Assembly (NCBI GenBank): GCA_910586875.1
Contig: CAJUJI010000058.1
Span: 1-15,981 of the forward strand
Length of the DNA stretch: 15,981 nt
Source: an uncultured Anaerotruncus sp.
GTDB lineage: Bacteria; Bacillota; Clostridia; Oscillospirales; Ruminococcaceae
Direction of reading: 5' to 3'
Positions 1 through 7,217 of the stretch are shown piece by piece. A model generated the notes under the pieces. It worked only from the letters and a program-made list of their open reading frames with translations, was not told the DNA's origin and did not search any database. Both the position numbers and the translations under genes were made by a program. Each line of letters opens with the position of its first letter. Within the stretch, counting starts at the first letter, position 1.

Positions 1-21
1 GCGAATGCCATTTGAATAATC

Positions 22-52
22 GGTATAATGGCCGCTTTGCGGACATTATACC
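22..52. repeat. Near-perfect inverted repeat with a TATAAT in each arm
   Basis: Arms GGTATAATG (22-30) and CATTATACC (44-52) are exact reverse complements. Inside them CCGC (32-35) pairs with GCGG (39-42), leaving one G/A mismatch and a TTT loop. As RNA this is a 13-pair hairpin. As DNA it is a symmetric site holding TATAAT on both strands, each with TG one base upstream of the hexamer (TCGGTATAAT on plus, TGGTATAAT on minus). No adjoining gene explains it within the window. It could be an operator over a promoter of the gene to the left, or a hairpin ending a transcript from outside. Confidence 0.6.
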
Positions 53-60
53 ATATTGGC

Positions 61-80
61 CCGCCCCTCACAAGAGGCGG
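61..80. repeat. Short GC-rich hairpin
   Basis: CCGCCCCT and AGAGGCGG can form a stem with one C/A mismatch around a CACA loop. It lies between the dyad at 22-52 and the ferredoxin terminator. No T tract follows on either strand, so it is not a typical intrinsic terminator. The rest of 1-102 holds no gene I can support. Confidence 0.35.
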
Positions 81-102
81 ACCGCCACAGGGTCCCTTTA
101 TG

Positions 103-135
103 TAAAGAAAAAGCCCCAATGGGGCTTTTTCTTTA
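103..135 (-). terminator. Intrinsic terminator of the ferredoxin transcript
   Basis: A perfect 15-pair stem (103-117 with 121-135) surrounds an AAT loop. The GCCCC/GGGGC core is flanked by A and T runs, so the element would work in both directions. The ferredoxin stop codon TAA is the outermost part of the right arm, so the hairpin forms immediately at the end of the gene. Confidence 0.85.
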
Positions 136-321
136 CTCGATATCAATAACCGATACTGGACAATTATCCCGCGCATCGGTAGCCTCCGCCTGCGCTTCTG
201 CTGGAATGGGATCTGCACACACCTCAGCCATTCCATCACTCGCCATCCTGAATACTTGAGGGCAGGTTTCTGCGCAAAGCCCACAGGCAATACAGCCATC
301 GCGGTTGATTTTTGCACGCAT
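133..321 (-). CDS. Single-cluster 4Fe-4S ferredoxin
   Basis: A 62-residue, acidic, soluble electron carrier. Residues 10-20 read CIACGLCAETC, giving a C-x2-C-x2-C set (C10, C13, C16). The fourth ligand is probably C54 of the CP pair near the C terminus, as in one-cluster ferredoxins of the Bacillus and Desulfovibrio type. C20 (also CP) is an extra cysteine, present at this place in two-cluster ferredoxins. I chose ATG at 321 over an in-frame GTG at 333 because AAGGTGG lies 8 bases before the ATG, whereas the GTG falls inside that ribosome binding site. It follows the Nudix gene by 55 bases on the same strand. An inverted repeat (346-358) lies in that gap. The redox partner cannot be told from context. 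Confidence 0.92.
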   Translation of the reverse strand: MRAKINRDGCIACGLCAETCPQVFRMASDGMAEVCADPIPAEAQAEATDARDNCPVSVIDIE

Positions 322-345
322 AGTGCCATCCACCTTTCTATTGGA

Positions 346-358
346 ATACTGTCAGTAT
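346..358. promoter_or_regulatory. Inverted repeat upstream of the ferredoxin gene
   Basis: ATACTG-T-CAGTAT is a perfect 6-1-6 dyad located 25 bases before the ferredoxin ATG, between the Nudix stop and the ferredoxin start. I see no convincing -35/-10 pair around it. It may be an operator or a short RNA hairpin; the role is unproven. Confidence 0.35.
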
Positions 359-376
359 GGGCGAAAATCGAGGGAT

Positions 377-877
377 TTAATCGCCTCTATTTTGTAGCAG
401 CTTGATAATCTCTTTGAGGAACATCTCTGCCAGACTGTTGGGCAGTATCGCTTGCAGCGCTTCCTCGAAGGTGAACCAGCGCGCATCATCCACCTCAACC
501 GGTGCCGGATGGAGGGTATCCTCCTGTACATAGCTGATAAAGTTGAGCATCAGCGTATTGCTCGGTGCAAAGTATTGGCTTTGCATGTACCGCCAGCCGG
601 TAACCTCCAAATCCATCTCCTCTTTGACCTCTCGCTTTAGCGCCTGCTCCGCTGACTCTCCCTTTGAAATGTAACCCGCCAACAAAATATAGCTGGGTCT
701 GCCATACTGCCGCAACAGCAGCACCTTGTCATGTGCACGATTTATCACTGCGGTAATGATCGCGGCGGAAAAGCCAGGAAAGCGAAACTGCTTACAGCTT
801 TCGCAATAAGGGACCTGGCCCTCCCCCTCGCATTCACGCAGCACCAGTTCGGCACCGCAATCGATACAATGTTCCAT
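377..877 (-). CDS. Zinc-ribbon Nudix hydrolase, NAD(H) diphosphatase-like
   Basis: A 166-residue protein with an N-terminal zinc ribbon (C4, C7, C25, C28) followed by a Nudix domain. The Nudix box runs from G68: E74 and R82-E83-V84-x-E86-E87 are in register, but the usual glycine near its end is D89. After the box comes SQYFAPSNTLMLNF, which aligns with the SQPWPFPxS signature of NudC-type NAD(H) pyrophosphatases while lacking its Trp-Pro-Phe core. Family knowledge suggests hydrolysis of a nucleoside diphosphate linkage such as NADH; the altered motif makes the exact substrate uncertain. The start at 877 is chosen for AGAGGAGG 7 bases upstream; an upstream in-frame start at 913 lacks this. 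It is probably cotranscribed with the acetyltransferase 54 bases upstream. Confidence 0.88.
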   Translation of the reverse strand: MEHCIDCGAELVLRECEGEGQVPYCESCKQFRFPGFSAAIITAVINRAHDKVLLLRQYGRPSYILLAGYISKGESAEQALKREVKEEMDLEVTGWRYMQSQYFAPSNTLMLNFISYVQEDTLHPAPVEVDDARWFTFEEALQAILPNSLAEMFLKEIIKLLQNRGD

Positions 878-931
878 TGCTATAGCCTCCTCTAAACGTT
901 GTGGTTGCCGCACAGCAACCGACTGCCTCTC

Positions 932-1426
932 TTAAAACTGCTTTTCATAGCAGTTAAATAAGAACGCCCTCCCTTTAAAGCTGATATGCCCCACAAATGT
1001 ATATCCGCAAGCTTCAAACAGGCGGTTCATCCTAGGATTGCGCGAATAGGTATTGGTGCGGATGTCATGTACCCCCTTAGCGAGCGCATATTCCTGCGCA
1101 AACGCCATCATCCCGCGGCCTATCCCGTTTCGCCTCGCTTCCATTGCGACCGCCATTCGCCGGATCACAAAGCAAGGTTCCTTTGTCTGCCAGCAAACCC
1201 CCTGATATTCCGCCGGCTGCCTCTCTCCCAGACAGAGCACCCCTTGAATACTCCCAGCGTCATCCCATACAAACAACGTTGCCTCCTGGATATCCCTTGC
1301 AAAATCAGCGCGCGCCGGATAATTCGTGTCCCATTGGTCGTTGCCCTCTTTTTGCATCTCCTGCACCGCCTGTGCCACAATTTCCATCACCCTGGACAGG
1401 TCATCTTCCACAGCTTTCCGTATCAT
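932..1426 (-). CDS. GNAT-family N-acetyltransferase
   Basis: A 164-residue protein of ordinary GNAT length. The acetyl-CoA binding motif A is seen as VIRRMAVAMEARRNGIGRGM, carrying the R-x-x-G-I/L-G-R/K pyrophosphate loop. It is followed by the C-terminal half with NPRMNRLFEACGYTFVG, the usual N-x-x-x-x-x-x-F/Y-x-x-x-G-F/Y motif. It would transfer an acetyl group from acetyl-CoA to an amine; the acceptor cannot be predicted. GGAG lies 8 bases before the ATG. It is the first gene of a short minus-strand unit with the Nudix hydrolase and perhaps the ferredoxin, driven by the promoter at 1459-1487. Confidence 0.9.
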   Translation of the reverse strand: MIRKAVEDDLSRVMEIVAQAVQEMQKEGNDQWDTNYPARADFARDIQEATLFVWDDAGSIQGVLCLGERQPAEYQGVCWQTKEPCFVIRRMAVAMEARRNGIGRGMMAFAQEYALAKGVHDIRTNTYSRNPRMNRLFEACGYTFVGHISFKGRAFLFNCYEKQF

Positions 1427-1458
1427 CTTGTCATCTCCACCACATATTTTCTTGCCCT

Positions 1459-1487
1459 ATTTTATCATATGAAATTACCAGTTGCAA
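1459..1487 (-). promoter_or_regulatory. Promoter of the acetyltransferase-Nudix unit
   Basis: On the minus strand a -35 TTGCAA (1487-1482) is separated by 17 bases from a -10 TAAAAT (1464-1459), ending 32 bases before the ATG at 1426. It is back to back with the helicase promoter, with only four bases between the two -35 boxes. Confidence 0.65.
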
Positions 1488-1491
1488 GGCT

Positions 1492-1519
1492 TTGTAAAAT
1501 TCCGAAAATATGCTATGAT
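1492..1519 (+). promoter_or_regulatory. Promoter of the UvrD-like helicase
   Basis: A -35 TTGTAA (1492-1497), a 16-base spacer and a -10 TATGAT (1514-1519) preceded by TGC, which makes it an extended -10 element. The transcript would start about 40 bases before the ATG at 1564. Confidence 0.65.
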
Positions 1520-1563
1520 TACAATAGACTTTGAATTTTTAAGGACAGAAAGCGCAGGAAACG

Positions 1564-3615
1564 ATGGATTTTATCACTCAACTCAAACAGCAATATGGCA
1601 TCGACCTCAATCCACAGCAGGCCCAGGCTGTCCGGCAGGTGCAGGGCATTGTACTGCTGTTGGCGGTACCTGGCAGCGGAAAAACAACCGTCCTAATTGC
1701 GCGGCTTGCCAATATGCTGCAAAACGATTCGATTGCCCCAGATCAAATTTTGACCTTGACCTTCAGCCGCCGCGCTGCTGCCGATATGAAGGCCCGTTAC
1801 CTTCACTATTTTCCAGATGCGGCGTCCCCTGTTTTTTCCACCATCCACGCTTTTTGTTATGGCGTGGTACGCAGAATCTCCGCGCAATATAACCGCCCTC
1901 AACCACAGCTAACAGAGGATACGATTGGTATTGTTCGTAATTTATATTACGCGCAGGAGAATACGCGCTTTATTGAACGGGAAAAATTAGAGGAAATTAC
2001 CAATTTAATCAGCTATTGCAAAAACCGGCTGATCGATGAGCAAGCTGCGGAAAATTCTATAAAAATGGAGGATTGCGACTTTCCCAGACTTTACAAAGCG
2101 TATTGTTGCTATATGATTCAACATCATTTGATGGATTTTGATGATATGCTGCTGTTTACCTACCGCATGTTTTCCAAGCATCCCTCCTTTTTGGCACAAT
2201 ACCAGCAGCAGTATCGTTATATCTGTGTGGATGAAGCGCAGGACTCCTCTTTGGTCCAGTACAAAATTATCGAGTTATTGGCGCAAAAAAGTGGGAATTT
2301 GTTCTTGGTTGGAGATGAAGACCAAAGCATCTATGCTTTTCGGGGTGCATTTCCAGATGCACTGCTCAATTTTCAGCGGACCTATCCGACCGCTACCATT
2401 CTAAAAATGGAGCAGAATTACCGCTCTACCAGCGAGATTGTGCAGGCTGCAAGCCGGCTGATTCAGCAGAATACCGCGCATATAAAAAAAGAGATGGTCT
2501 CGGTGCGCGGCACCGGCGCAAAGGTGGACCTGCATCTGGTATCTGCTTTGCAGAACCAATATGAACAAATATTGGGGTTGCTCCAAAAGCCGCTGCAAAC
2601 CGCCGTGCTTTACCGCAACAATGAAAGCGCGATTCCTCTGGTGGATCTGCTCACCCGACGCGCGATCCCCTTTTCCATCAAGGATATGAGCGGTTCCTTC
2701 TTTCAATCTGTACAGGTCAAGACCTTTCTTGCGTTTCTGCGCCTAGCGCTTGATCCCTCCGATCTGGATAGCTTTTCGCTGGTATATCATAAAACAAACG
2801 CCTATCTGAGCCGTGCGATTTTGGAAGACACCCTGAACCAACACCGCGCAGGAGAAAATGTGTTCCGCACCCTGATGCGCAATCCTGCGGTTGACGTTGT
2901 GCGGGTCAATGCACTGCGGTTGGAGCTGGAACGTATGCGCACCATGCAGCCGGAGCGCGCGCTTCAAAAGCTGCCGGATTTGATGAGCTTCCGCTATTTT
3001 GAATCCGCATCTGCAACCCGCAGGCTACAACTGCTCTGTATGGTTGCGCAGCCGCTAAACACCATACAACAGCTGCTGGCACGCCTTGAGGAGCTACAAC
3101 TCTTTTTACAGCAAAAGCCTCCCATTGCTTCGGATGGAAGGCTGATCCTCTCCACCATCCACTCCAGCAAGGGACTGGAATTTGATCGGGTAATTTTGAT
3201 TGATTTAGCCGAAGGACTGCTGCCCTCGAACCAGGCATTGGAGCTGCTGGAAGAAAACGACCGCAGCGCTTATGAAGAGGAAATCCGGCTGTGCTATGTC
3301 GCCGCCACCCGCGCCCGCGAGCAGCTGCATCTGTTTGCACCGAAGGACCATACCACCTCCCGCTTTGTCGGATTCTTGATGAACCAGACGCCTGACAACA
3401 AGCAACAAACAGCCGCGCCTAAGGAAATTGCAGGGTATCAAGCAATCACACAAGCGCAGCAGCTCTCTCCTGGAATGGTTGTACTGCATAATCACCTAGG
3501 GGAAGGCCGGATTCTACGGATTGAAAATGGATTTCTAACCTGGTTTAATGGGGTGGAAACCAAACGGCTTGCTATACAGATCTGTTTGGAAAATGGCAAC
3601 CTTTATTATAAATGA
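1564..3615 (+). CDS. UvrD/PcrA-type superfamily 1A DNA helicase
   Basis: A 683-residue ATP-dependent 3'-5' helicase, shorter than typical PcrA/UvrD (about 720-740). Motifs occur in order: Q motif (LNPQQAQAV, residues 15-23), Walker A AVPGSGKT (34-41), Ia (LTLTFSRRAAADM), II (VDEAQD), III (VGDEDQSIYAFRGA), IV (QNYRSTSEI), V (TIHSSKGLEFDRV) and VI (CYVAATRARE). The C terminus, HNHLGEGRILRIENGFLTWF, resembles the small Tudor-like tail of PcrA/UvrD. Known roles of the family are nucleotide excision repair, clearing of stalled RNA polymerase and plasmid rolling-circle replication; I cannot tell whether this is the housekeeping PcrA or a paralogue, so no symbol is given. AGGA precedes the ATG closely. 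It is monocistronic, between its own promoter and the terminator at 3682-3706. Confidence 0.93.
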   Translation: MDFITQLKQQYGIDLNPQQAQAVRQVQGIVLLLAVPGSGKTTVLIARLANMLQNDSIAPDQILTLTFSRRAAADMKARYLHYFPDAASPVFSTIHAFCYGVVRRISAQYNRPQPQLTEDTIGIVRNLYYAQENTRFIEREKLEEITNLISYCKNRLIDEQAAENSIKMEDCDFPRLYKAYCCYMIQHHLMDFDDMLLFTYRMFSKHPSFLAQYQQQYRYICVDEAQDSSLVQYKIIELLAQKSGNLFLVGDEDQSIYAFRGAFPDALLNFQRTYPTATILKMEQNYRSTSEIVQAASRLIQQNTAHIKKEMVSVRGTGAKVDLHLVSALQNQYEQILGLLQKPLQTAVLYRNNESAIPLVDLLTRRAIPFSIKDMSGSFFQSVQVKTFLAFLRLALDPSDLDSFSLVYHKTNAYLSRAILEDTLNQHRAGENVFRTLMRNPAVDVVRVNALRLELERMRTMQPERALQKLPDLMSFRYFESASATRRLQLLCMVAQPLNTIQQLLARLEELQLFLQQKPPIASDGRLILSTIHSSKGLEFDRVILIDLAEGLLPSNQALELLEENDRSAYEEEIRLCYVAATRAREQLHLFAPKDHTTSRFVGFLMNQTPDNKQQTAAPKEIAGYQAITQAQQLSPGMVVLHNHLGEGRILRIENGFLTWFNGVETKRLAIQICLENGNLYYK

Positions 3616-3681
3616 GGAGCACCAGCGTCACCGCAAGCGGCGACAGGCACAATCTCTGCAAAAGCTAGCATCCCTCGCGTA

Positions 3682-3706
3682 AAAAAAGCCCCAAAGGGGC
3701 TTTTTT
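3682..3706. terminator. Bidirectional terminator between the helicase and modC
   Basis: An 11-pair stem of six A/T pairs and GCCCC/GGGGC around an AAA loop, with T runs on either strand. It lies 66 bases after the helicase stop (plus) and 81 bases after the modC stop (minus), so it can end both converging transcripts. Its core is almost identical to the terminator at 103-135. Confidence 0.85.
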
Positions 3707-3787
3707 CTTTTGCAGGACACACATCTTTCTTGTTCAGGCACGCCGTTCCCAGATCCTCCAGCGCATTACCGCGATCCCTATAAAAAG

Positions 3788-4786
3788 TTATTGACCAAAA
3801 TATAAGAGCTTTTCCTCGGGGATGCGCAGGAACACCGTATCCGATGGTTGCAGGTCCAGCAGCTGCGGCGGACAGGCCGCGATCACCGGCTGCGCGCCCT
3901 GCGCAAGCAACAACTTTACCACCATCCGGCGAGGGTATTCCTCTCTTGTGCAGACCTGTGCCTTGCGCCAGCCGTCCCTTTCTGTGCAGGAGAGCAAAAC
4001 ATCCTCGCCAAAAATGCCGCAATTCCCCGTCTGCCAGGGAACCCGCATCCCCCAGGCGGTCATATGATTGTCAATTGCAGCAATATTTTCACAACAAAGC
4101 AGCTGTGCAGTTTCCAAGCGCTTTGGATGAGAAAACAACTCTTTTGTAGTCCCTCGCTCCACGATGCTGCCGTTACAAAGCACCATCGTATTTTCACAGC
4201 GCCGATAAATTTCCTCCATATCATGCGAAACATACAGCACCGTTCCTGAAAAAGCCTTGAGCGCGGCGTCAAATTCCGGTCCAATCTCCTGTCTTAGCTG
4301 TTTATCCAAGGCGGAAAACGGCTCGTCCAGCATCAGCAACGACGGTTCTGCCGCCAATATCCGCGCCAAAGCAACCCGCTGCTGCTGTCCGCCGGAGAGC
4401 TGCCATGGGTACCGCTCCCGCAAAGATTCCAGCCGCAGAAGCTCTAGGCAGGTATTTACCCGCATCCTATGCTGTCGTCTGGGCACCCCTGCTGCAACAT
4501 TCTGTGCCACCGTCATATCAGGAAACAGCGCATAACTTTGAAACAAAAGTCCCACCTTGCGTTTGCGCGCAGGCAGGCAAATTTTTTGCGCCGCATTGTA
4601 AAGAACACGGTCATCAACCTTTACAAATCCACCATCCAGCGGCAAAATACCTGCTATCCCCCGCAAGGTCATACTTTTTCCACTGCCAGAGGCGCCCAGC
4701 AATCCGACAGTGCCGTCGCCCGCCTCAAACGAGACATCCAACACAAAATGGCCCAGTCGTTTCTGCAAAGCTGCCGCAATGCTCAT
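3788..4786 (-). CDS. modC: Molybdate ABC transporter ATP-binding protein ModC
   Basis: A 332-residue cytoplasmic ATPase that powers molybdate import. Residues 31-38 are the Walker A GASGSGKS; the Q-loop is FQSYALFP (82-89), the ABC signature LSGGQQQR (130-137), Walker B LLMLDE (150-155) and the H-loop histidine is H188. The region after about residue 230 is an accessory domain as in ModC/CysA-type ATPases. Alone, the ATPase could serve sulfate or another anion. Assignment to molybdate comes from position: its ATG overlaps the modB stop (ATGA) and cofactor genes lie upstream. It is the last gene of the run, followed by the terminator at 3682-3706. Confidence 0.93.
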   Translation of the reverse strand: MSIAAALQKRLGHFVLDVSFEAGDGTVGLLGASGSGKSMTLRGIAGILPLDGGFVKVDDRVLYNAAQKICLPARKRKVGLLFQSYALFPDMTVAQNVAAGVPRRQHRMRVNTCLELLRLESLRERYPWQLSGGQQQRVALARILAAEPSLLMLDEPFSALDKQLRQEIGPEFDAALKAFSGTVLYVSHDMEEIYRRCENTMVLCNGSIVERGTTKELFSHPKRLETAQLLCCENIAAIDNHMTAWGMRVPWQTGNCGIFGEDVLLSCTERDGWRKAQVCTREEYPRRMVVKLLLAQGAQPVIAACPPQLLDLQPSDTVFLRIPEEKLLYFGQ

Positions 4787-5460
4787 AACCGGCCACCCCT
4801 TCTCCTTGCGCGGGTGCTACAAAGCTGCATCATTCCCAGCACAATGCAGGAAACCAATGTGATAATCCAACCCCAAATCGCGGCGGCACGCATGTTTCCG
4901 GCTGCGGTTGCAAAGTAAATGGCAAGTGGCATCGTTTGGGTGCGGCCTGGAATATTGCCCGCAACCATCAGGGTCGCTCCAAATTCTCCCAGCGCCCGCG
5001 CAAATGACAGCACCGCCCCTGCCGCAATCCCAGGCAGCGCTTGTGGCAGCATCACCCGCAAAAAAATTCGCAGTTCTCCCCAACCCAGCGTACGCGCTGC
5101 CCACACCAGTTCTTCCTCCACCTGCTCCAATGCGCCTTTTGCTGCGCGGTACATCAGCGGAAAGGAAACTACCACCGCGGCCAATACGGTTGCCTGCCAA
5201 CTAAACAGCAGCGAAACACCATAGCGCAGCATCAGCCGCCCCAGCGGTCCATGTTTGCCGCAGAGCACCAACAAAAAGAACCCCAAAACGGTAGGCGGCA
5301 GCACCAAAGGCAGGGTAAACAGCACATCGGTCAGCCATTTGACCCAGCCTCGCGCATACAAAAACAGCCGCGCACAAGCGATGCCCAGCAAAAAGACAAT
5401 CCCGCTTGCACACAAAGCGGTGCGCAACGAAAGAAACAGCGGTGTTAGCTCAAACGTCAT
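4783..5460 (-). CDS. modB: Molybdate ABC transporter permease ModB
   Basis: A 225-residue integral membrane protein, normal length for ModB, with about five or six hydrophobic segments. The cytoplasmic coupling loop is visible as EEELVWAARTLGWGELRIF followed by LPQALPGIAAG, the binding-protein-dependent permease (EAA) motif. SFARALGEFGATLMVAG and IPGRTQTMPLAIY are hallmark sequences of molybdate/sulfate permeases. It would form the homodimeric channel with ModC. ATGA overlaps occur at both ends: with the modA stop upstream and the modC start downstream. Confidence 0.94.
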   Translation of the reverse strand: MTFELTPLFLSLRTALCASGIVFLLGIACARLFLYARGWVKWLTDVLFTLPLVLPPTVLGFFLLVLCGKHGPLGRLMLRYGVSLLFSWQATVLAAVVVSFPLMYRAAKGALEQVEEELVWAARTLGWGELRIFLRVMLPQALPGIAAGAVLSFARALGEFGATLMVAGNIPGRTQTMPLAIYFATAAGNMRAAAIWGWIITLVSCIVLGMMQLCSTRARRRGGRL

Positions 5461-6287
5461 CGCTCTGCCTCTGCTAAGGAAAATCCATAACGGCTGAAAA
5501 TCTCCGCCGCATGGCTGCTGAATAGGTAATCCAAAAACTGGTGTGCAGCCGGTTTTTCCGCGCCCTGTACGGTGAGCCCCACCGGATAAACCACCCGCTT
5601 ATGGGAATTTTCCGGCGCAGTACAGGCGCATTTCACCTTTTCACTGATTTTGGCATCGGTCGCATACACAATCCCTGCGTCAACGTTGCCGGTCTCCACC
5701 CATGCAAGCACCTCTCGCACATCCTTTGCATAAATGAGCTTATCTTGCAGCGCATCTGTCAGCCCAAGGCTCTCAAAAATTTCCGCGGTATACTGGCCAA
5801 CCGGAACACTTCCAGGCTCACCCACCCCGATTTGTGTAAATGCCTCACCGGTAAGTGCTGCAAAATCTGCCGGCGCCTCCTGCTGCTGGTTGACAATCAA
5901 CACCACCTGGTTTTCTAAAAGCTCTGCAATCGTCTGCGCCGCCATCAGTCCACTATTCGCCAGTTGATCCATCTGTTGTTTCCCTGCCGAAAAAAACAGG
6001 TCTGCTGGCGCACCCTGTTCAATCTGCTGCTGTAATGCGCCCGAGGCACCAAAATTATAGAGAACCTCAACCGCATATTCCTTTGTAAAATCTGCTGCTA
6101 GCTCGTTGAGCGCATCGCTCAGACTTGCCGCTGCCGAAACCATCAACACCTCTTGTGACTGGCCGGCCGGCGCCGGCTGGGAAACCGCTGGACCATCCAT
6201 CACAATCACCGCCGTTTGCAGATCGGCACAGCCCCCCATTACAAAGGAAAGCACAACCGCCAACAGCATAGCAACCTTCTTTTTCAT
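5457..6287 (-). CDS. modA: Molybdate-binding lipoprotein ModA
   Basis: A 276-residue extracytoplasmic solute-binding protein. A lysine-rich N terminus and hydrophobic stretch lead to C20 in VMGGC, a slightly atypical lipobox, so the protein is probably lipid-anchored. About 25 low-complexity residues link this to the domain. The mature part shows the ModA landmarks: VSAAASLSDALNELA at the start of lobe 1, NFGASGALQQQIEQGAPAD with the oxyanion-binding Ser, and later GVGEPGSVPVGQY and VDAGIVYATDA. The ATG lies 3 bases after the mogA stop, with AAAGGAAGG about 8 bases upstream. It captures molybdate (tungstate is also possible) for ModBC. Confidence 0.94.
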   Translation of the reverse strand: MKKKVAMLLAVVLSFVMGGCADLQTAVIVMDGPAVSQPAPAGQSQEVLMVSAAASLSDALNELAADFTKEYAVEVLYNFGASGALQQQIEQGAPADLFFSAGKQQMDQLANSGLMAAQTIAELLENQVVLIVNQQQEAPADFAALTGEAFTQIGVGEPGSVPVGQYTAEIFESLGLTDALQDKLIYAKDVREVLAWVETGNVDAGIVYATDAKISEKVKCACTAPENSHKRVVYPVGLTVQGAEKPAAHQFLDYLFSSHAAEIFSRYGFSLAEAER

Positions 6288-6290
6288 CCG

Positions 6291-6788
6291 TCAGCCTTCC
6301 TTTCCAGCACATTCCTGCGCCTGACCCGTCAAAATTTCCAGCCCGTGCCACAGCGTTGGAAGGATCGCCTGCAAATTTTCCTTTACCGCCTTTGGACTGC
6401 CAGGCAGATTGATAATCAGCGTGCGCCCGCGAATTCCAGCTACCGCCCGCGAAAGCATCGCCCGCGGGGTAATTTGCAGACTGGCATAGCGCATTGCTTC
6501 CGCGATGCCGGGTGCTTGCCGCTCGATTACCTCCAGCGTCGCTTCCGGGGTGCGGTCGCGCGGAGAAAAGCCGGTGCCGCCGGTGGTCAAAATCAAATCC
6601 GCTGCCCCACTGTCGCAAAGCTGCCGCATCCTCTGCGCCAGCAGCTGCTGCTCATCCGGCAAAATTTGATGCTCCACCACCTGATAGCCCGCCTGCTGCA
6701 CAAGCGCCTTTGCTGTCTCCCCGCTGACATCCTCCCGCAGACCGGCTGCGCCTTTATCGCTGGCTGTCAGAATCGCTGCCCGAAACAT
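6291..6788 (-). CDS. mogA: MogA/MoaB-family molybdopterin adenylyltransferase
   Basis: A 165-residue protein of the MoCF-binding fold. TASD (8-11), LTTGGTGFSPRDRTPEAT (67-84, with catalytic-type D78) and NLPGSPKAV are the family motifs. The known role is activating molybdopterin with ATP to give MPT-AMP before metal insertion by MoeA. The start at 6788 follows GGAGGTG with a short spacer. It lies inside the end of the MOSC gene, overlapping it by 35 bases in another frame. Upstream in-frame starts to 6845 lie deeper in the MOSC gene and lack a better site. MogA and MoaB are hard to separate by eye; the presence of moaA, moaC and a moeA-like gene favours the MogA role. Confidence 0.9.
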   Translation of the reverse strand: MFRAAILTASDKGAAGLREDVSGETAKALVQQAGYQVVEHQILPDEQQLLAQRMRQLCDSGAADLILTTGGTGFSPRDRTPEATLEVIERQAPGIAEAMRYASLQITPRAMLSRAVAGIRGRTLIINLPGSPKAVKENLQAILPTLWHGLEILTGQAQECAGKEG

Positions 6789-7215
6789 CGCACACCTCCA
6801 TCTCCTCACCGGCGGCAATCCAACCGCCTCTGCGCACTCTGGCAAACACCCCTTCGCGCGGCATGATGCAGTCGCCGACCTGCTGAAAAATCGCGCAATG
6901 AGAATGGCACTCCTTGCCTATCTGGGTGATCTCCAGCAATACTTCACCGCATTGCAGCAGCGTCCCGACCGGCAGACTCGAAAAATCAATTCCCGCGACC
7001 ACCAGATTTTCTCCAAATGCGCCGTCCTGTACCTGGGCCCCTCGCGCTCGAAACGCCTCGATTTTCTCATAAGAGAGCAAGCTCACCTGGCGATGCCAGC
7101 TTCCTGCGTGGGCATCTCCCTCAATGCCCCACTGCTCGCGCAGGTATGCCTTGCCCACATCCTGCTTTTGGGTGCCGCGCTGGGCACTGACACAAACTGC
7201 GATCACCTTTCCCAT
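6754..7215 (-). CDS. MOSC domain protein
   Basis: A 153-residue stand-alone MOSC (molybdenum cofactor sulfurase C-terminal) domain. Seen are WGIEGDAHAGSWHRQVSLLS, the GAFGENLVV segment and KECHSHC followed by CIMPREGVFARV, which holds the conserved cysteine region. MOSC proteins are thought to handle sulfur or bind the molybdenum cofactor; stand-alone members are mostly uncharacterised. Two ATGs are possible, at 7221 and 7215. AGGAGG (7227-7222) touches the first and stands 6 bases before the second, so I chose 7215. The gene begins 2 bases after the moaA stop. Its end overlaps the mogA start. Confidence 0.88.
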   Translation of the reverse strand: MGKVIAVCVSAQRGTQKQDVGKAYLREQWGIEGDAHAGSWHRQVSLLSYEKIEAFRARGAQVQDGAFGENLVVAGIDFSSLPVGTLLQCGEVLLEITQIGKECHSHCAIFQQVGDCIMPREGVFARVRRGGWIAAGEEMEVCDVSGSDSDSQR

Positions 7216-7217
7216 GC

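Noticed and set aside
986..1534. 182-codon plus-strand open frame opposite the acetyltransferase
   Set aside because: It lies antisense to a well-supported GNAT gene, its translation is rich in His/Pro/Arg with no recognisable domain, and it is a frame shadow of that gene.
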